A DNA stretch of 64,000 nt, from contig CP003801.1 in assembly GCA_000299115.1 (NCBI GenBank), positions 1,116,001 through 1,180,000 of the forward strand, in the 5' to 3' direction. Position numbers and translations under genes: made by a program. The notes beneath the pieces were generated by a model that ran no database searches, was not told where the DNA came from, and saw nothing but the letters and a program-made list of their open reading frames with translations. The first letter of the stretch is position 1, and each line of letters opens with the position of its first letter. This stretch comes from an alpha proteobacterium HIMB59. GTDB taxonomy: Bacteria; Pseudomonadota; Alphaproteobacteria; HIMB59. Positions 8,821 through 18,336 of this stretch are shown here, in pieces.

Positions 8821-10432
8821 TCTTATAATCCAAACTATTCTTAATAAAAGATAAAAATACGGGGTGAGGTTTGAAAGGTTTTGACTTTAATTCGGGGTGG
8901 AACTGTACACCTAAAAACCATTTATGATTTCTATTTTCTATAATCTCTAAGAGTTTTTTGTCTTTTGAAAAACCAGAAAATATCAAACCTTTTTTTTCTA
9001 GTTGTATGCGAAATTTAGGGTTGACCTCATATCTATGTCTATGTCGTTCTTTAATTAACTTATTTTTGTATATCTTTGATGCCAAGGAATTAGCTTTTAT
9101 GTGACAAGGATAAGAACCCAATCTCATCGTTGCTCCTAAATCTGTATCTTTAGATCTTTTTATTTTTTTGTTCTGAAAATTCCACTCTGTCATTAAAGAA
9201 ATTAAATTATTTTTATATTTTCCAAATTCTGAACTACCGGCATTCTTAATTTTTAATACATTTTTAGCAAATTCTATGATTGACAATTGCATGCCAAGGC
9301 AAATTCCAAGAAAAGGTATTTGGTTTTCTCTTGCAAATTTTATAGCCTCAATTTTTCCATTAATGCCTCTGTTTCCAAAGCCACCAGGAATTAAAATTCC
9401 AGAAGCTGATTTAAGTAAATCTGATACGTTTTTAGAATTAATGGTCTCTGAGTCTAACCAACGAATTATTACATTTGCTTTATTATGAACACCAGCATGG
9501 TAAATAGCTTCATAAAGTGATTTATAAGAGTCTTTTAAATGAACATATTTTCCTATTATATAAATTTTCAAATCCTCCTTTGCGCGTGACTCAAGAATTT
9601 CAAAATTAATCCACTTAGTTAAATCTTTTTTCTTTGGTGATTTTATGTGCAGTTTTTTAATGACAAAGTCATCTAGTTTCGATTTTGAGAGAAGATTTGG
9701 AACCTGATAGATACTTTCAACATCATAAGATGGGATAACTGCATTAGAAGGGACGTTGCAAAAAAGACTGATTTTTTGAATTTCCTCTTTACTTATTTTT
9801 TTATTACTTCGACAAACTATAATATCTGGCTGTATTCCAGAATTTAATAATTCTTTTACTGAGTGTTGCGTAGGCTTTGTTTTTACTTCGCCTGAGGTTT
9901 CAATATAAGGTAATAAAGTAAGATGAATTAATAATGTATCTAAGTGATTTTCGTTTTTAAATTGTCTAATTGCTTCTAAAAAAGGAAGGCTTTCTATATC
10001 ACCAACAGTACCTCCTATTTCGCAGATGATAACATCATCTTTATTTGTAGATTTTTTAATAAACTTTTTTATTTCTTCGGTAACATGGGGAATGACCTGA
10101 ACAGTTGAGCCTAAATATTCTCCTTTTCTTTCTTTTGAAAGAATGGAAGAATAAATTTTACCAGATGAAATAGAGTCATTTTTTGAACAAGTGATGTCAG
10201 TAAATCTTTCATAATGTCCTAAATCTAAATCTGTTTCATAACCATCATCAGTTACATACACCTCACCGTGTTGATAAGGGCTCATTGTGCCTGGATCTAC
10301 ATTCAAATAAGGATCTAGCTTACGAATTTTTAGTTTGATACCTCTTGAGCGAAGCAAAGAGGCCAATGATGCGGTGACTATTCCCTTACCTAGCGATGAT
10401 ACAACACCTCCGGTAACGAAAATTAATTTCAC
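8804..10432 (-). CDS. pyrG: CTP synthase
   Basis: Glutamine-dependent amination of UTP to CTP. 542 aa, full length. The synthetase domain (residues 1 to about 265) carries the P-loop GGVVSSLGKG, DPYLNVDPGTMSP and GGTVGDIES. The glutaminase domain has the nucleophile in GICLGMQ and the His-Glu pair in GVQFHPE. ATG overlaps secG's stop by 4 bp. Confidence 0.98.
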   Translation of the reverse strand: MKLIFVTGGVVSSLGKGIVTASLASLLRSRGIKLKIRKLDPYLNVDPGTMSPYQHGEVYVTDDGYETDLDLGHYERFTDITCSKNDSISSGKIYSSILSKERKGEYLGSTVQVIPHVTEEIKKFIKKSTNKDDVIICEIGGTVGDIESLPFLEAIRQFKNENHLDTLLIHLTLLPYIETSGEVKTKPTQHSVKELLNSGIQPDIIVCRSNKKISKEEIQKISLFCNVPSNAVIPSYDVESIYQVPNLLSKSKLDDFVIKKLHIKSPKKKDLTKWINFEILESRAKEDLKIYIIGKYVHLKDSYKSLYEAIYHAGVHNKANVIIRWLDSETINSKNVSDLLKSASGILIPGGFGNRGINGKIEAIKFARENQIPFLGICLGMQLSIIEFAKNVLKIKNAGSSEFGKYKNNLISLMTEWNFQNKKIKRSKDTDLGATMRLGSYPCHIKANSLASKIYKNKLIKERHRHRYEVNPKFRIQLEKKGLIFSGFSKDKKLLEIIENRNHKWFLGVQFHPELKSKPFKPHPVFLSFIKNSLDYKNEQIC

Positions 10433-10752
10433 TGATTAGGCACTTCTGGAATTTGTTCCTCTATAGACTCGTCAATAACGATCTCTTCAGCAACATTTTC
10501 AAGATCATTCGAAACAGAAAATTGTTTTGTGATAACTGCTCCCATGAATAAACACCAAAACAAAAAACCAAAACCTAATGCATAAGTGATTTTCGTCATT
10601 CCAGAAAAGGAAGATTTATTCGAAGTCATACCGCCCGTTAAAGAAGTCTGAGTACCAAGACCTAAACTCCCACCTTCGGTTTTCTGAAAAAGAATTATTA
10701 AAATTAAAATTGCCCCAATAATTGCACTAACAATTAGAAATAAGTTAATCAT
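10429..10752 (-). CDS. secG: SecG preprotein translocase subunit
   Basis: 107-aa inner-membrane component of the SecYEG channel. Two transmembrane segments (about residues 3-22 and 52-75) flank the conserved loop with FQKTEGGSLGLG and a Gly/Ser-rich stretch. The acidic C-terminal tail (about residues 80-107) is typical of alphaproteobacterial SecG. Lies between tpiA (9-bp gap) and pyrG, the usual order. Confidence 0.93.
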   Translation of the reverse strand: MINLFLIVSAIIGAILILIILFQKTEGGSLGLGTQTSLTGGMTSNKSSFSGMTKITYALGFGFLFWCLFMGAVITKQFSVSNDLENVAEEIVIDESIEEQIPEVPNQ

Positions 10753-10761
10753 GTGTATTTA

Positions 10762-11472
10762 TTATTTAAAATATTTAATAAACGAAGATTTAGTTGAGGC
10801 TGATCCAACTAAAACGCCGTTAACAAATTGTAAATTTAAGATTTCCGAAATATTACTTAAATTTACCGAACCACCATATAAAATATTAATTTTTTTAAAA
10901 GTATATTTTTCAAGAATTTTACTTAAAAATTTACAAATATCTTCAATTTCTGATAATTCTGGTGTTAATCCAGTGCCAATAGACCATAAAGGTTCATATG
11001 CTAAGATAATTTGGTCGTACTTCGCGGTTTTTTTAAAAATAGTGTTAATTTGACTACGAAGATACGGTTTAGTTTTTTTAGATTTATAAATATTTAAAGA
11101 CTCGCCGATACAAACTATCGGGATCAACTTATTATTAATAGATAACTCTAACTTCTTACTTACAATTTTATCATTTTCACCATGATTAGATCTCATTTCT
11201 GAATGACCAATTATTGTATATTTAATTTTATTTTCTATGAGATGGGAAATATCTAATGAGCCAGTGCTAGCTCCCCTTCCATCCAAATCAAAATTTTGAG
11301 TTGCATATAAGTTTTTTTTAAATTTTTCTGATAATGCTAAATGAAAAAAATTATTTGGAGCAGATATTATTTTAAATTTTTTGCTCTTTTTAAATCCTGA
11401 AATAATATTTGAAAGCTTTACAGACTCTTTAAGATTTAAATATGATTTCCAATTAAATATTATATATTTCAT
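10762..11472 (-). CDS. tpiA: Triosephosphate isomerase
   Basis: Interconverts dihydroxyacetone phosphate and glyceraldehyde-3-phosphate. 236 aa, slightly short for the family (about 250). Catalytic residues visible: Lys9 (FNWKS), His90 (IIGHSEMR) and Glu160 (AYEPLWSIGTG); the phosphate loop YGGSVN and C-terminal GVLVGSAS are present. First gene of the leftmost minus-strand operon and divergent from the ppiD-like gene with only 37 bp between start codons. Confidence 0.96.
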   Translation of the reverse strand: MKYIIFNWKSYLNLKESVKLSNIISGFKKSKKFKIISAPNNFFHLALSEKFKKNLYATQNFDLDGRGASTGSLDISHLIENKIKYTIIGHSEMRSNHGENDKIVSKKLELSINNKLIPIVCIGESLNIYKSKKTKPYLRSQINTIFKKTAKYDQIILAYEPLWSIGTGLTPELSEIEDICKFLSKILEKYTFKKINILYGGSVNLSNISEILNLQFVNGVLVGSASTKSSFIKYFK

Positions 11473-11509
11473 AGTGTTTTACTGATATCAGATAATAATA
11501 ATATTTGAA
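11473..11509. promoter_or_regulatory. 37-bp divergent promoter gap with a perfect 10-bp palindrome
   Basis: The only DNA between the start codons of tpiA (minus) and the ppiD/trp operon (plus). It contains the palindrome CTGATATCAG (11482-11491). GATAAT at 11491-11496 could be a -10 for the plus-strand operon, which would put its -35 inside tpiA's first codons. Both promoters must overlap and both leaders must be very short. Operator function is inferred, not shown. Confidence 0.45.
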
Positions 11510-13045
11510 ATGAAAAAGCTTATTATAATATTCTTTAGTGCCGCACTTGGTATCAGCTTTTTATTTATTGGATTTGGCTCATATGTCTCTACCAATCACG
11601 TAATTAAATTAGGAAATACTAAAATTACTACTAATGAATTTAATGAAGCCTATGACAGCTACAAAGTTGAAAATGAAATTTCAAATTTATCTGAAGATCA
11701 AGATCTATATGCTAAAATTCAGTTTTTAAATGAATATATAAATGAATTAGCCTATGAAGAATTTCTAAATGAAAAAATAAAAATAAGTGAAAACTCCAAA
11801 AAAGTTATTCTAAAAAAATCTTTAAATAACGACGAGCTATTTAAAAATTTAGATGAAACGATTTTACAAAATTCAATAAAAGAGATAGAAAAAGGAATTC
11901 ATGCAGATATTTTCAATAATTCTCTAAACGCTCCTGATTTAGTTAAGGGAGATATTTTTGAAGAATTATTAGTCCAAAAAAATTTAGATATTTATGAAAT
12001 TGGTATTCGAAATTACCAACCAAGCAATTCTCATGAAGAAGAATTTTTTGAAAATTACGAAATATACAAAATTGAATTAAATAATTATGACTTAAAACAA
12101 TATGTTGAAGAAGAGTTAATAACATCAGAGATTATAAATCAATATTTTGAGGAAAATTCAGAAGAATTTATCGAGCCTAAAAGATACACCTATGAACAAA
12201 TAATATCAGTTAATGGCAATGAAAATGATTTCAATCTATTAAAAGAAAATCAAGAAAATCAATTTAAACTCTTTGAGGCTGTAGATGAAAAATTAATACT
12301 CCCCAAAGTTAAAGAGAAATTGGATATATTAAATCTAAACGAAGCCAGTCCTCCTATTCAAATAGGGGAAAAATATTTTTATGTAAAGTTAAATGAAGTA
12401 AGAGAGCAAAAAATTAAAAGTTTTGATGAAGTGAAAGAAGAAATTAACGAAAAGTTAATCCAAAATGAAATAGATAACTTCGATACAAACAATATTACGG
12501 ATCAAATGAATAAATATAAAAACTCATTTATTTTCTATTCAAATACATTTAATTTTTTAGAAAATATTCCAAGCGATTATCATTTCATAAATTTTAATGA
12601 TTTTGATAATTCATTAATACATGAGAAAAAATTAATTGAGTACAGTGTAAAAAATTCAGATATCAAAGATTTGTCTACTGAAATAAAATCAAAATTTCTA
12701 GAGTCTTATGACATATATAAAGAAGATATTATCCAATCTCACAGTGAAGATGAATTAATTAAAACTGGAAGTGTTCAAGTTAATTACTTTACTGACTCTT
12801 TAACAGTAAAAGGATTTTTCTTATCTGAGGATGATCTTGAAAATGTGGTTACTATTAAACAAAACAATCTATTGAAAGTAAGCTTGCCCAACGAGGTAAT
12901 TTACTTAAAAGTTAATGAAGTAAGCAAAATAGACCCCTTAAATATTAAACAAAATATTGTTAACTTAATTTACTCTGCAATAATTAATCAAATAAAGAAT
13001 GATTATGAAATTGAAGTTAACAATCAAGAAATACTCAATTTATAA
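11510..13045 (+). CDS. PpiD/SurA-like periplasmic chaperone, parvulin domain degenerate
   Basis: 511 aa. One N-terminal signal anchor (about residues 3-24) followed by a long, acidic, mostly helical periplasmic region. Residues 27-160 resemble the SurA/PpiD N-terminal chaperone domain. Residues about 215-300 (RYTYEQII...IQIGEKYFYVKLNEV) match the start and end of a parvulin (PPIC) domain, but the middle is shortened and the usual GDLGW motif is missing. A peptidyl-prolyl isomerase D at this place, between tpiA and trpE, is standard in Alphaproteobacteria. Likely role: folding of exported proteins at the inner-membrane face; isomerase activity is doubtful. Sequence similarity alone would be weak. 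Confidence 0.75.
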   Translation: MKKLIIIFFSAALGISFLFIGFGSYVSTNHVIKLGNTKITTNEFNEAYDSYKVENEISNLSEDQDLYAKIQFLNEYINELAYEEFLNEKIKISENSKKVILKKSLNNDELFKNLDETILQNSIKEIEKGIHADIFNNSLNAPDLVKGDIFEELLVQKNLDIYEIGIRNYQPSNSHEEEFFENYEIYKIELNNYDLKQYVEEELITSEIINQYFEENSEEFIEPKRYTYEQIISVNGNENDFNLLKENQENQFKLFEAVDEKLILPKVKEKLDILNLNEASPPIQIGEKYFYVKLNEVREQKIKSFDEVKEEINEKLIQNEIDNFDTNNITDQMNKYKNSFIFYSNTFNFLENIPSDYHFINFNDFDNSLIHEKKLIEYSVKNSDIKDLSTEIKSKFLESYDIYKEDIIQSHSEDELIKTGSVQVNYFTDSLTVKGFFLSEDDLENVVTIKQNNLLKVSLPNEVIYLKVNEVSKIDPLNIKQNIVNLIYSAIINQIKNDYEIEVNNQEILNL

Positions 13046-13047
13046 AA

Positions 13048-14439
13048 ATGCATATTTATGGTCGGAAAATTTTCTCCGATACAGAAAACCCAATAACAAT
13101 TTTTTATAAACTCAAATCAAAATTTAAAGATATTTCTATTCTTGAGTCGGTAATAGGTGGTGAAAACAAAGGTAGGTATTCAATAATATTTTTTAACATA
13201 GTTGAAAATGTTGAAATTTATGAAAATTATGCACTTAAAAATAATAAAAAAATCAAGATATCTTCTCCCAATAATTATTTAAAAGAAATATCTAAACTAA
13301 CTAAGGTAAAAAATCATTACAACTTACCCATCCCTATCCCATTTTTGATAGGAAATATGTGTTTTGATTTGTCAAAGTTTACTTTACCTAAACTAAAATA
13401 TGATAGATCTAAAAATCAAATTCATATTCCCTTGGCCCATGTTGTAAGACCTACTAATTTAATAATTTTTGACAATATATTAAATGAAACTCACCTAATT
13501 GAGATTAAAAAGAAGTCTCAAAAAAGCCAAAACTCTCTTAAAAAAATAGAAAATTTAATTTTTACTAATAAAAATATCAAATTTGAAAAAAAAATAGGAT
13601 CGCCATCAAAATTTTTTCACCATATGAAAAAAAGTGATTTTTTCAAAAAAGTAAATTCTATAAAAAAGGAAATTTCAAAAGGAGAAATTTTTCAAGCAGT
13701 TCTTTCACAGCGATTTTCATCAATCTATAAAATTGATCCATTTAGGTTTTATAGAGCCTTAAGATCCATAAATCCCTCTCCCTATCTTGTCTATTTGAAT
13801 TTAAAGGATTATCAAATTATATGTTCTAGTCCTGAGACAATGATAAATGTTAAAAATAAACAAGTTACTTTAAGACCCATAGCTGGCACTAGAAAAAGAG
13901 GATCAACAGAAAAAGAAGATCTAAAGTTAAAAAATGATCTTTTGAATGACAAAAAAGAGCTCGCTGAACACCTAATGCTTGTTGATTTGGGTAGAAATGA
14001 TGTAGGCCAAATATCAAAAGATAATTCGGTTAAAGTCACTGAAAAAAACATAATAGAATACTACTCTCATGTTATGCATATTGTTAGTAACGTAACGGGA
14101 GTTATAAAAAAAGGTTTTTCACCTATTGATGTATTATACGCTGGCCTTCCCGCTGGAACTGTTTCTGGTGCGCCAAAGATTAGGTCGCTAGAGATCCTAG
14201 AAGAACAAGAAAACATAAATAGAGAATTTTATTCAGGATCTGTCTTCTATCTTGATATTAATGGTGATATGGATAGTTGTATTAATTTAAGAACAGCATT
14301 AATAAAAAATAATAAAATTTATGCGCAAAGTGGAGCAGGAATAGTACATGATAGTAAACCAGAGAATGAATACCTGGAATGTATCAATAAGGCCAATGCT
14401 TTATTTAAGGCATATGAAATAGCCCACAAAATTACATGA
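13048..14439 (+). CDS. trpE: Anthranilate synthase component I
   Basis: Chorismate-binding subunit; makes anthranilate from chorismate and ammonia supplied by TrpG. 463 aa. The C-terminal chorismate-binding domain is clear: [53 protein letters not shown] and the final [14 protein letters not shown]. Starts 2 bp after the ppiD-like gene; overlaps trpG by 4 bp. The feedback-site region near the N-terminus (residues about 30-45, [14 protein letters not shown]) is recognisable. Confidence 0.96.
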   Translation: MHIYGRKIFSDTENPITIFYKLKSKFKDISILESVIGGENKGRYSIIFFNIVENVEIYENYALKNNKKIKISSPNNYLKEISKLTKVKNHYNLPIPIPFLIGNMCFDLSKFTLPKLKYDRSKNQIHIPLAHVVRPTNLIIFDNILNETHLIEIKKKSQKSQNSLKKIENLIFTNKNIKFEKKIGSPSKFFHHMKKSDFFKKVNSIKKEISKGEIFQAVLSQRFSSIYKIDPFRFYRALRSINPSPYLVYLNLKDYQIICSSPETMINVKNKQVTLRPIAGTRKRGSTEKEDLKLKNDLLNDKKELAEHLMLVDLGRNDVGQISKDNSVKVTEKNIIEYYSHVMHIVSNVTGVIKKGFSPIDVLYAGLPAGTVSGAPKIRSLEILEEQENINREFYSGSVFYLDINGDMDSCINLRTALIKNNKIYAQSGAGIVHDSKPENEYLECINKANALFKAYEIAHKIT

Positions 14440-15005
14440 TTACATTAATTGATAATTATGACAGCTTTACCTATAACCTTTATCATTACCTAAGCTCGAG
14501 AGAAAAAGTAGTAATAATCAAAAATGATCAGGTTTCTAAAAACTTCAACACAATTATCAAAAGTAAGGGTATTGTTATTTCACCCGGACCAAGCACACCT
14601 TTTAATTCAGGCGAATGCCTTTCATTAGTTCATAAGATTTATTCTTTTATGCCAATCTTAGGGGTTTGTCTAGGCCATCAAATACTAGGTGTATATTTTG
14701 GAGCTAGAATAAAGACTTTAAAAAATCCAATGCATGGAAAAGTATCTGAGATAATTACTCAAAATAAATTTAAATTATATGAAAATTTAAATTCATCTTT
14801 CACAGCGACTAGATATCACTCTTTATATTTAGATAGTAAAAATTTTCCTAAAAATTTACTTATTTCTGCTAGATCAAATGATGATAATATCATTATGAGT
14901 TTTAGGCATAAAGATTTTCCAATTTATGGCTTACAATATCATCCAGAGAGTATCGAAACAAAAGTTGGTAATACAATCCTGGATAATTTTTTAAACATAT
15001 TATGA
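14436..15005 (+). CDS. trpG: Anthranilate synthase component II (glutamine amidotransferase)
   Basis: 189-aa class I glutaminase supplying ammonia to TrpE. Catalytic triad visible: Cys78 (GVCLGHQ), His169 and Glu171 (YHPES). N-terminal IDNYDSFTYNL and ISPGPSTP motifs are canonical. 4-bp overlaps with trpE and trpD imply coupled translation. Could in principle double as PabA for folate synthesis, as in other bacteria with a single subunit; not decidable here. Confidence 0.96.
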   Translation: MITLIDNYDSFTYNLYHYLSSREKVVIIKNDQVSKNFNTIIKSKGIVISPGPSTPFNSGECLSLVHKIYSFMPILGVCLGHQILGVYFGARIKTLKNPMHGKVSEIITQNKFKLYENLNSSFTATRYHSLYLDSKNFPKNLLISARSNDDNIIMSFRHKDFPIYGLQYHPESIETKVGNTILDNFLNIL

Positions 15006-15988
15006 ACTTCAATATTAATAATGACATTAATCAAAAAAATTTAAATCTTGCTATAAATTACTTATTTAACACCGAAAATATTTCTCACCAGGCAATAATT
15101 ATCAATGAATTAACAAAAAAAATACAATCAAAAGAAGTTTTGATTTCTCTTAGAAAATATATTTATTCAAACTCCAATAAAATAAAAACTTATGGTAATA
15201 GTCTAGATACTTGTGGCACTGGTGGTGACGGACTAAAAACACTTAATATTTCAACTACAGTTGCTATCTTGCTTTCATCTGTTGGGGTGCCGATAGCTAA
15301 ACATGGTAATAGAGCCGCCAGCTCTAATAGTGGCTCAAGTGATGTTATAAATGAACTTGGTATTAATAATCCATCCAAATCAAATGAAATACATAAGCAA
15401 ATTAAAAAGAAAAATTTTGTTTATTTAAATGCACCTTTATTTTATCCAAATTTAGGAAAAGTTGCTCAAATAAGAAAACAATTAGGTTTTAAAACAATTT
15501 TTAACTACATGGGCCCTACTCTGAATCCGCTTGGAGCCAAATATCAATTATTAGGAACAGTAGATAAAAATTCTGCAGAAATTATGTGTAAGATATTATC
15601 AGAAATTAAACTTAAAAATTTTAAAATTTTTTATTCTCATGAAGGTCTTGATGAAATTAGTCTTTTCTCACCAACAACATTTATCATCAAAGATAAGTCA
15701 AAAATAAAAAAACAAACCATTTCTCAAAATTATTATAAAAAATATTTGAATAAAGTTCCTAAGTTTAGTCAGATAAAAGGCAAAGATCCCAGATATAATG
15801 CATCCAGAATATTTGAACTATTTGAAGGTAAGAAAGATACTTTTAGAGATATGGTTTTGATTAATTCATGTCATGCAATGATGCTTTATAAATCAAAATT
15901 GAAATTTCAAGATTGTTTTGATGAACTTTCATATGCACTTGATAATGGAAATGCCTCTAGACAACTAAAATTATTACAAAAAAAATAA
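15002..15988 (+). CDS. trpD: Anthranilate phosphoribosyltransferase
   Basis: Transfers phosphoribose from PRPP to anthranilate. 328 aa, normal. PRPP-binding DTCGTGGDG..TLNIST, the KHGNRAASSNSGSSDV block, and the FNYMGPTLNP segment after the GFKTIF helix are all present. Overlaps trpG by 4 bp and trpC by 1 bp. trpF, trpB and trpA are not in the window, so the pathway is split, as in many Alphaproteobacteria. Confidence 0.97.
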   Translation: MNFNINNDINQKNLNLAINYLFNTENISHQAIIINELTKKIQSKEVLISLRKYIYSNSNKIKTYGNSLDTCGTGGDGLKTLNISTTVAILLSSVGVPIAKHGNRAASSNSGSSDVINELGINNPSKSNEIHKQIKKKNFVYLNAPLFYPNLGKVAQIRKQLGFKTIFNYMGPTLNPLGAKYQLLGTVDKNSAEIMCKILSEIKLKNFKIFYSHEGLDEISLFSPTTFIIKDKSKIKKQTISQNYYKKYLNKVPKFSQIKGKDPRYNASRIFELFEGKKDTFRDMVLINSCHAMMLYKSKLKFQDCFDELSYALDNGNASRQLKLLQKK

Positions 15989-16758
15989 TGAATATTCTTG
16001 ATCAAATAGTCTTAGAAAAAAAGAATATAATCAAATATTTGAAACAAAAAAATTTACATGCTAGAAAAATTCCAAAAAAAAAGAGCCTATTCAAAAAATC
16101 TATTATTCAAGAAATTAAAAAACAAAAAAATGCTTTAATTGTAGAATTTAAGCGTTTTAGCCCCAGTGTAAAAAATTTTAATAAAATCAGAAGCATACAA
16201 AATACCATTGAAATTTATGATAAATCAAAATGTTGTTGTATTTCAATACTCACTGATAAGAATTTTGGTGGTAGTTTAAATGATATCTCTATAGCTAAAA
16301 AGTTAACAAATAAACCAATAATAAGAAAAGATTTTATCATAGATAAAACTCAAATTTTGGAGTCTAAACTTTATGGAGCAGATGCCATTTTATTAATAGC
16401 AAAAATTTTAACAAGAAAACAAATTGAAGACCTTTATCAATATGCAAATGAATTAAACTTAGATGTTTTAATTGAGATAGAAAGTATTCATGAAATATCA
16501 AAAATTAAGAATATTAAAAATTCTTTAATTGGAATAAATAATAGAAATTTAAAAGAACAAAAGATAAATATAGATAAATCAATTAACTTAAGTAATTTAA
16601 TAAAAAATAAAAACTTTATTGTTAGTGAAAGTGGAATTGATATCAAAAATATTAAAAAAATTAAAGAAGCAACAAATATTAAAACTTTTTTAATTGGAGG
16701 AAGTATTTTAAATTCTAATAAGACACTCAATTATATTAATAAACTTTATAACTCATAA
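15988..16758 (+). CDS. trpC: Indole-3-glycerol-phosphate synthase
   Basis: TIM-barrel enzyme closing the indole ring. 256 aa. Motifs: N-terminal EFKRFSPS (catalytic Lys), CISILTDKNFGGS, IIRKDFIID, ADAILLIAKIL, LIEIESIHE, GINNRNL and VSESGI. Very lysine- and asparagine-rich like its neighbours. Overlaps moaC by one base (TAATG). Confidence 0.96.
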   Translation: MNILDQIVLEKKNIIKYLKQKNLHARKIPKKKSLFKKSIIQEIKKQKNALIVEFKRFSPSVKNFNKIRSIQNTIEIYDKSKCCCISILTDKNFGGSLNDISIAKKLTNKPIIRKDFIIDKTQILESKLYGADAILLIAKILTRKQIEDLYQYANELNLDVLIEIESIHEISKIKNIKNSLIGINNRNLKEQKINIDKSINLSNLIKNKNFIVSESGIDIKNIKKIKEATNIKTFLIGGSILNSNKTLNYINKLYNS

Positions 16759-17222
16759 TGACTCTAACTCATTTTAAAAACAAAAATCAAAATATAGAAA
16801 TGGTAGATATCTCTAAAAAAAAGAAAACAGCAAGAATAGCTATCGCTGAGTCTTTAATTAAAATTGATCAAAGTCTCTATCAAGTATTATTAAATGATCA
16901 AAATTTATTTTCTAATTTATGTGCTACAGCTAAAATTGCAGGAGTATTAGCGGCAAAAAATACTTCTCTACAAATTCCCTTAACGCATCAAGTACCTATT
17001 GATCATATTAATATTGAATTTAAACTTTTAGATAAAGAACTTTTAAGAATAATTTCATCCGTGAAATCAAAATATACCACAGGCTTAGAAATAGAGGCTC
17101 TAACAGCTGTTAGCACCTCGTCAATAACAGTATTTGATATGTTAAAATCTTATAAAAAAGAAATTGTTATTAAAAATATTCAAATCATAAAAAAAAGAGG
17201 CGGGAAAAATAACATTGGATGA
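16758..17222 (+). CDS. moaC: Cyclic pyranopterin monophosphate synthase (MoaC)
   Basis: Second step of molybdenum-cofactor synthesis. 154 aa, normal. Start chosen at 16758 because LTHF precedes MVDIS, as in typical MoaC. Motifs: MVDISKKKKTARIA, AGVLAAKNT, the TTGLEIEALTAVS block and C-terminal KKRGGKN. The usual LIPLCHP motif is altered to IPLTHQV: the His is kept, the preceding Cys is Thr. Placement between trpC and moeA is standard. MoaA, MoaD and MoaE are not in the window. Confidence 0.93.
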   Translation: MTLTHFKNKNQNIEMVDISKKKKTARIAIAESLIKIDQSLYQVLLNDQNLFSNLCATAKIAGVLAAKNTSLQIPLTHQVPIDHINIEFKLLDKELLRIISSVKSKYTTGLEIEALTAVSTSSITVFDMLKSYKKEIVIKNIQIIKKRGGKNNIG

Positions 17223-18336
17223 TATTTTTAATGCAATAAGATTAATTGAAAAATATCTTCCAAAACCGACTTACACCCTAAAGAAAACAAAATATCTAAC
17301 TTGCAAAGATTTAATAAATGACAGATTCACTCTAAAAGAAAATATACCTCCATATAATCAATCCGCAATGGATGGTATAGGAGTTATATCTAAAAAAAAT
17401 GCTTACATTTTAAAAGGCAAAACACAACTTGATAAATTTATTGACCATAAGATTAAAGATGATGAATGCGTAATCGTTAAAACAGGATCTCTTATACCTA
17501 ATTCAATAAAATATATAATTCCAAAGGAAACTTATTTTCAAAATAAAAACTTATTTCATATTTTTAAATATGATTTTAAAAATACATTCATAAGAAAAAA
17601 AGGACATGTTTTTAAATCAGGACAAAAGTTTATCTTAAAAAATAGAAACTTAAGCGAAAAAGAACTTTTTATTTTTAATTCTTTCAAAGACATAAGTGTA
17701 AAGATTAAAAATAGTCTTTCTTTTAAAATTATTTCAACAGGAAATGAATTTACAAAAAATCATTTTATAAATCCTACTAATGCCTCATATTTAGAGAATT
17801 ATTTAAATTCACATAATCAAACAATAGATAAAAATATTCACATCAAAGATAATCAAAAAATTTTAGAAAGAGAACTTAACAATAGCAAGTCTGATATAAC
17901 GATCGTTATTGGCGGCACTGGTAAAAGTGAAGATGACTTTGATTTTAGAAATTTTAAGTTATTAGTAGATGGCTTAAATTTAAAACCAGGCAGACCCTTC
18001 AAATCATTTATTAGAAATAATCAAATTTTCTTATTTTTTCCTGGAAATCCATGTTCATCTTTTGTTCTTACAAACATTTTAGTTAATTCATTAATTCTTA
18101 AATATCAATTTTCAAAAGTTATTAATTTTGACAATGAAATTGATATTGAGAAGATAAAATTTAATTTTAAAAATTTAATGAGAAAATCATTTCTATTTGG
18201 ATTTATGAAAAGTGACCAAAATATCAAAATATTCAATAATCAAGAAAGTTCAAATATTTCTAATATATTAAAATCTAATTGCCTTATTTACTTCAATAAA
18301 ACCAAAAAATTGAAAATTTATAAATTAAATGACTAA
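17215..18336 (+). CDS. moeA: Molybdopterin molybdenumtransferase (MoeA)
   Basis: Inserts molybdenum into adenylylated molybdopterin. 373 aa, a little short (about 400 usual). Motifs: PPYNQSAMDG near the N-terminus, GTGKSEDDFDF in place of the usual GGVSxGDYD, KPGRPFKSF, and FPGNPCSSFVL. No ATG lies near the N-terminus. I choose TTG at 17215, which overlaps the moaC stop by 8 bp and gives the expected N-terminus. The diverged nucleotide loop and the shortened C-terminal domain are odd but the order of motifs is right. Confidence 0.9.
   Translation: MDDIFNAIRLIEKYLPKPTYTLKKTKYLTCKDLINDRFTLKENIPPYNQSAMDGIGVISKKNAYILKGKTQLDKFIDHKIKDDECVIVKTGSLIPNSIKYIIPKETYFQNKNLFHIFKYDFKNTFIRKKGHVFKSGQKFILKNRNLSEKELFIFNSFKDISVKIKNSLSFKIISTGNEFTKNHFINPTNASYLENYLNSHNQTIDKNIHIKDNQKILERELNNSKSDITIVIGGTGKSEDDFDFRNFKLLVDGLNLKPGRPFKSFIRNNQIFLFFPGNPCSSFVLTNILVNSLILKYQFSKVINFDNEIDIEKIKFNFKNLMRKSFLFGFMKSDQNIKIFNNQESSNISNILKSNCLIYFNKTKKLKIYKLND
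18053..18067 (+). promoter_or_regulatory. Candidate LexA (SOS) box inside moeA, upstream of lexA
   Basis: GTTC-ATCTTTT-GTTC matches the GTTC-N7-GTTC operator known for alphaproteobacterial LexA. It lies 262 bp upstream of the lexA start, within the codons for MoeA's PGNPCSSFV motif. A TTGACA at 18128-18133 with GATAAA at 18153-18158 (19-bp spacing) could be an internal lexA promoter. The coding constraint and the chance of one such match in a window this size keep confidence low. Confidence 0.3.
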
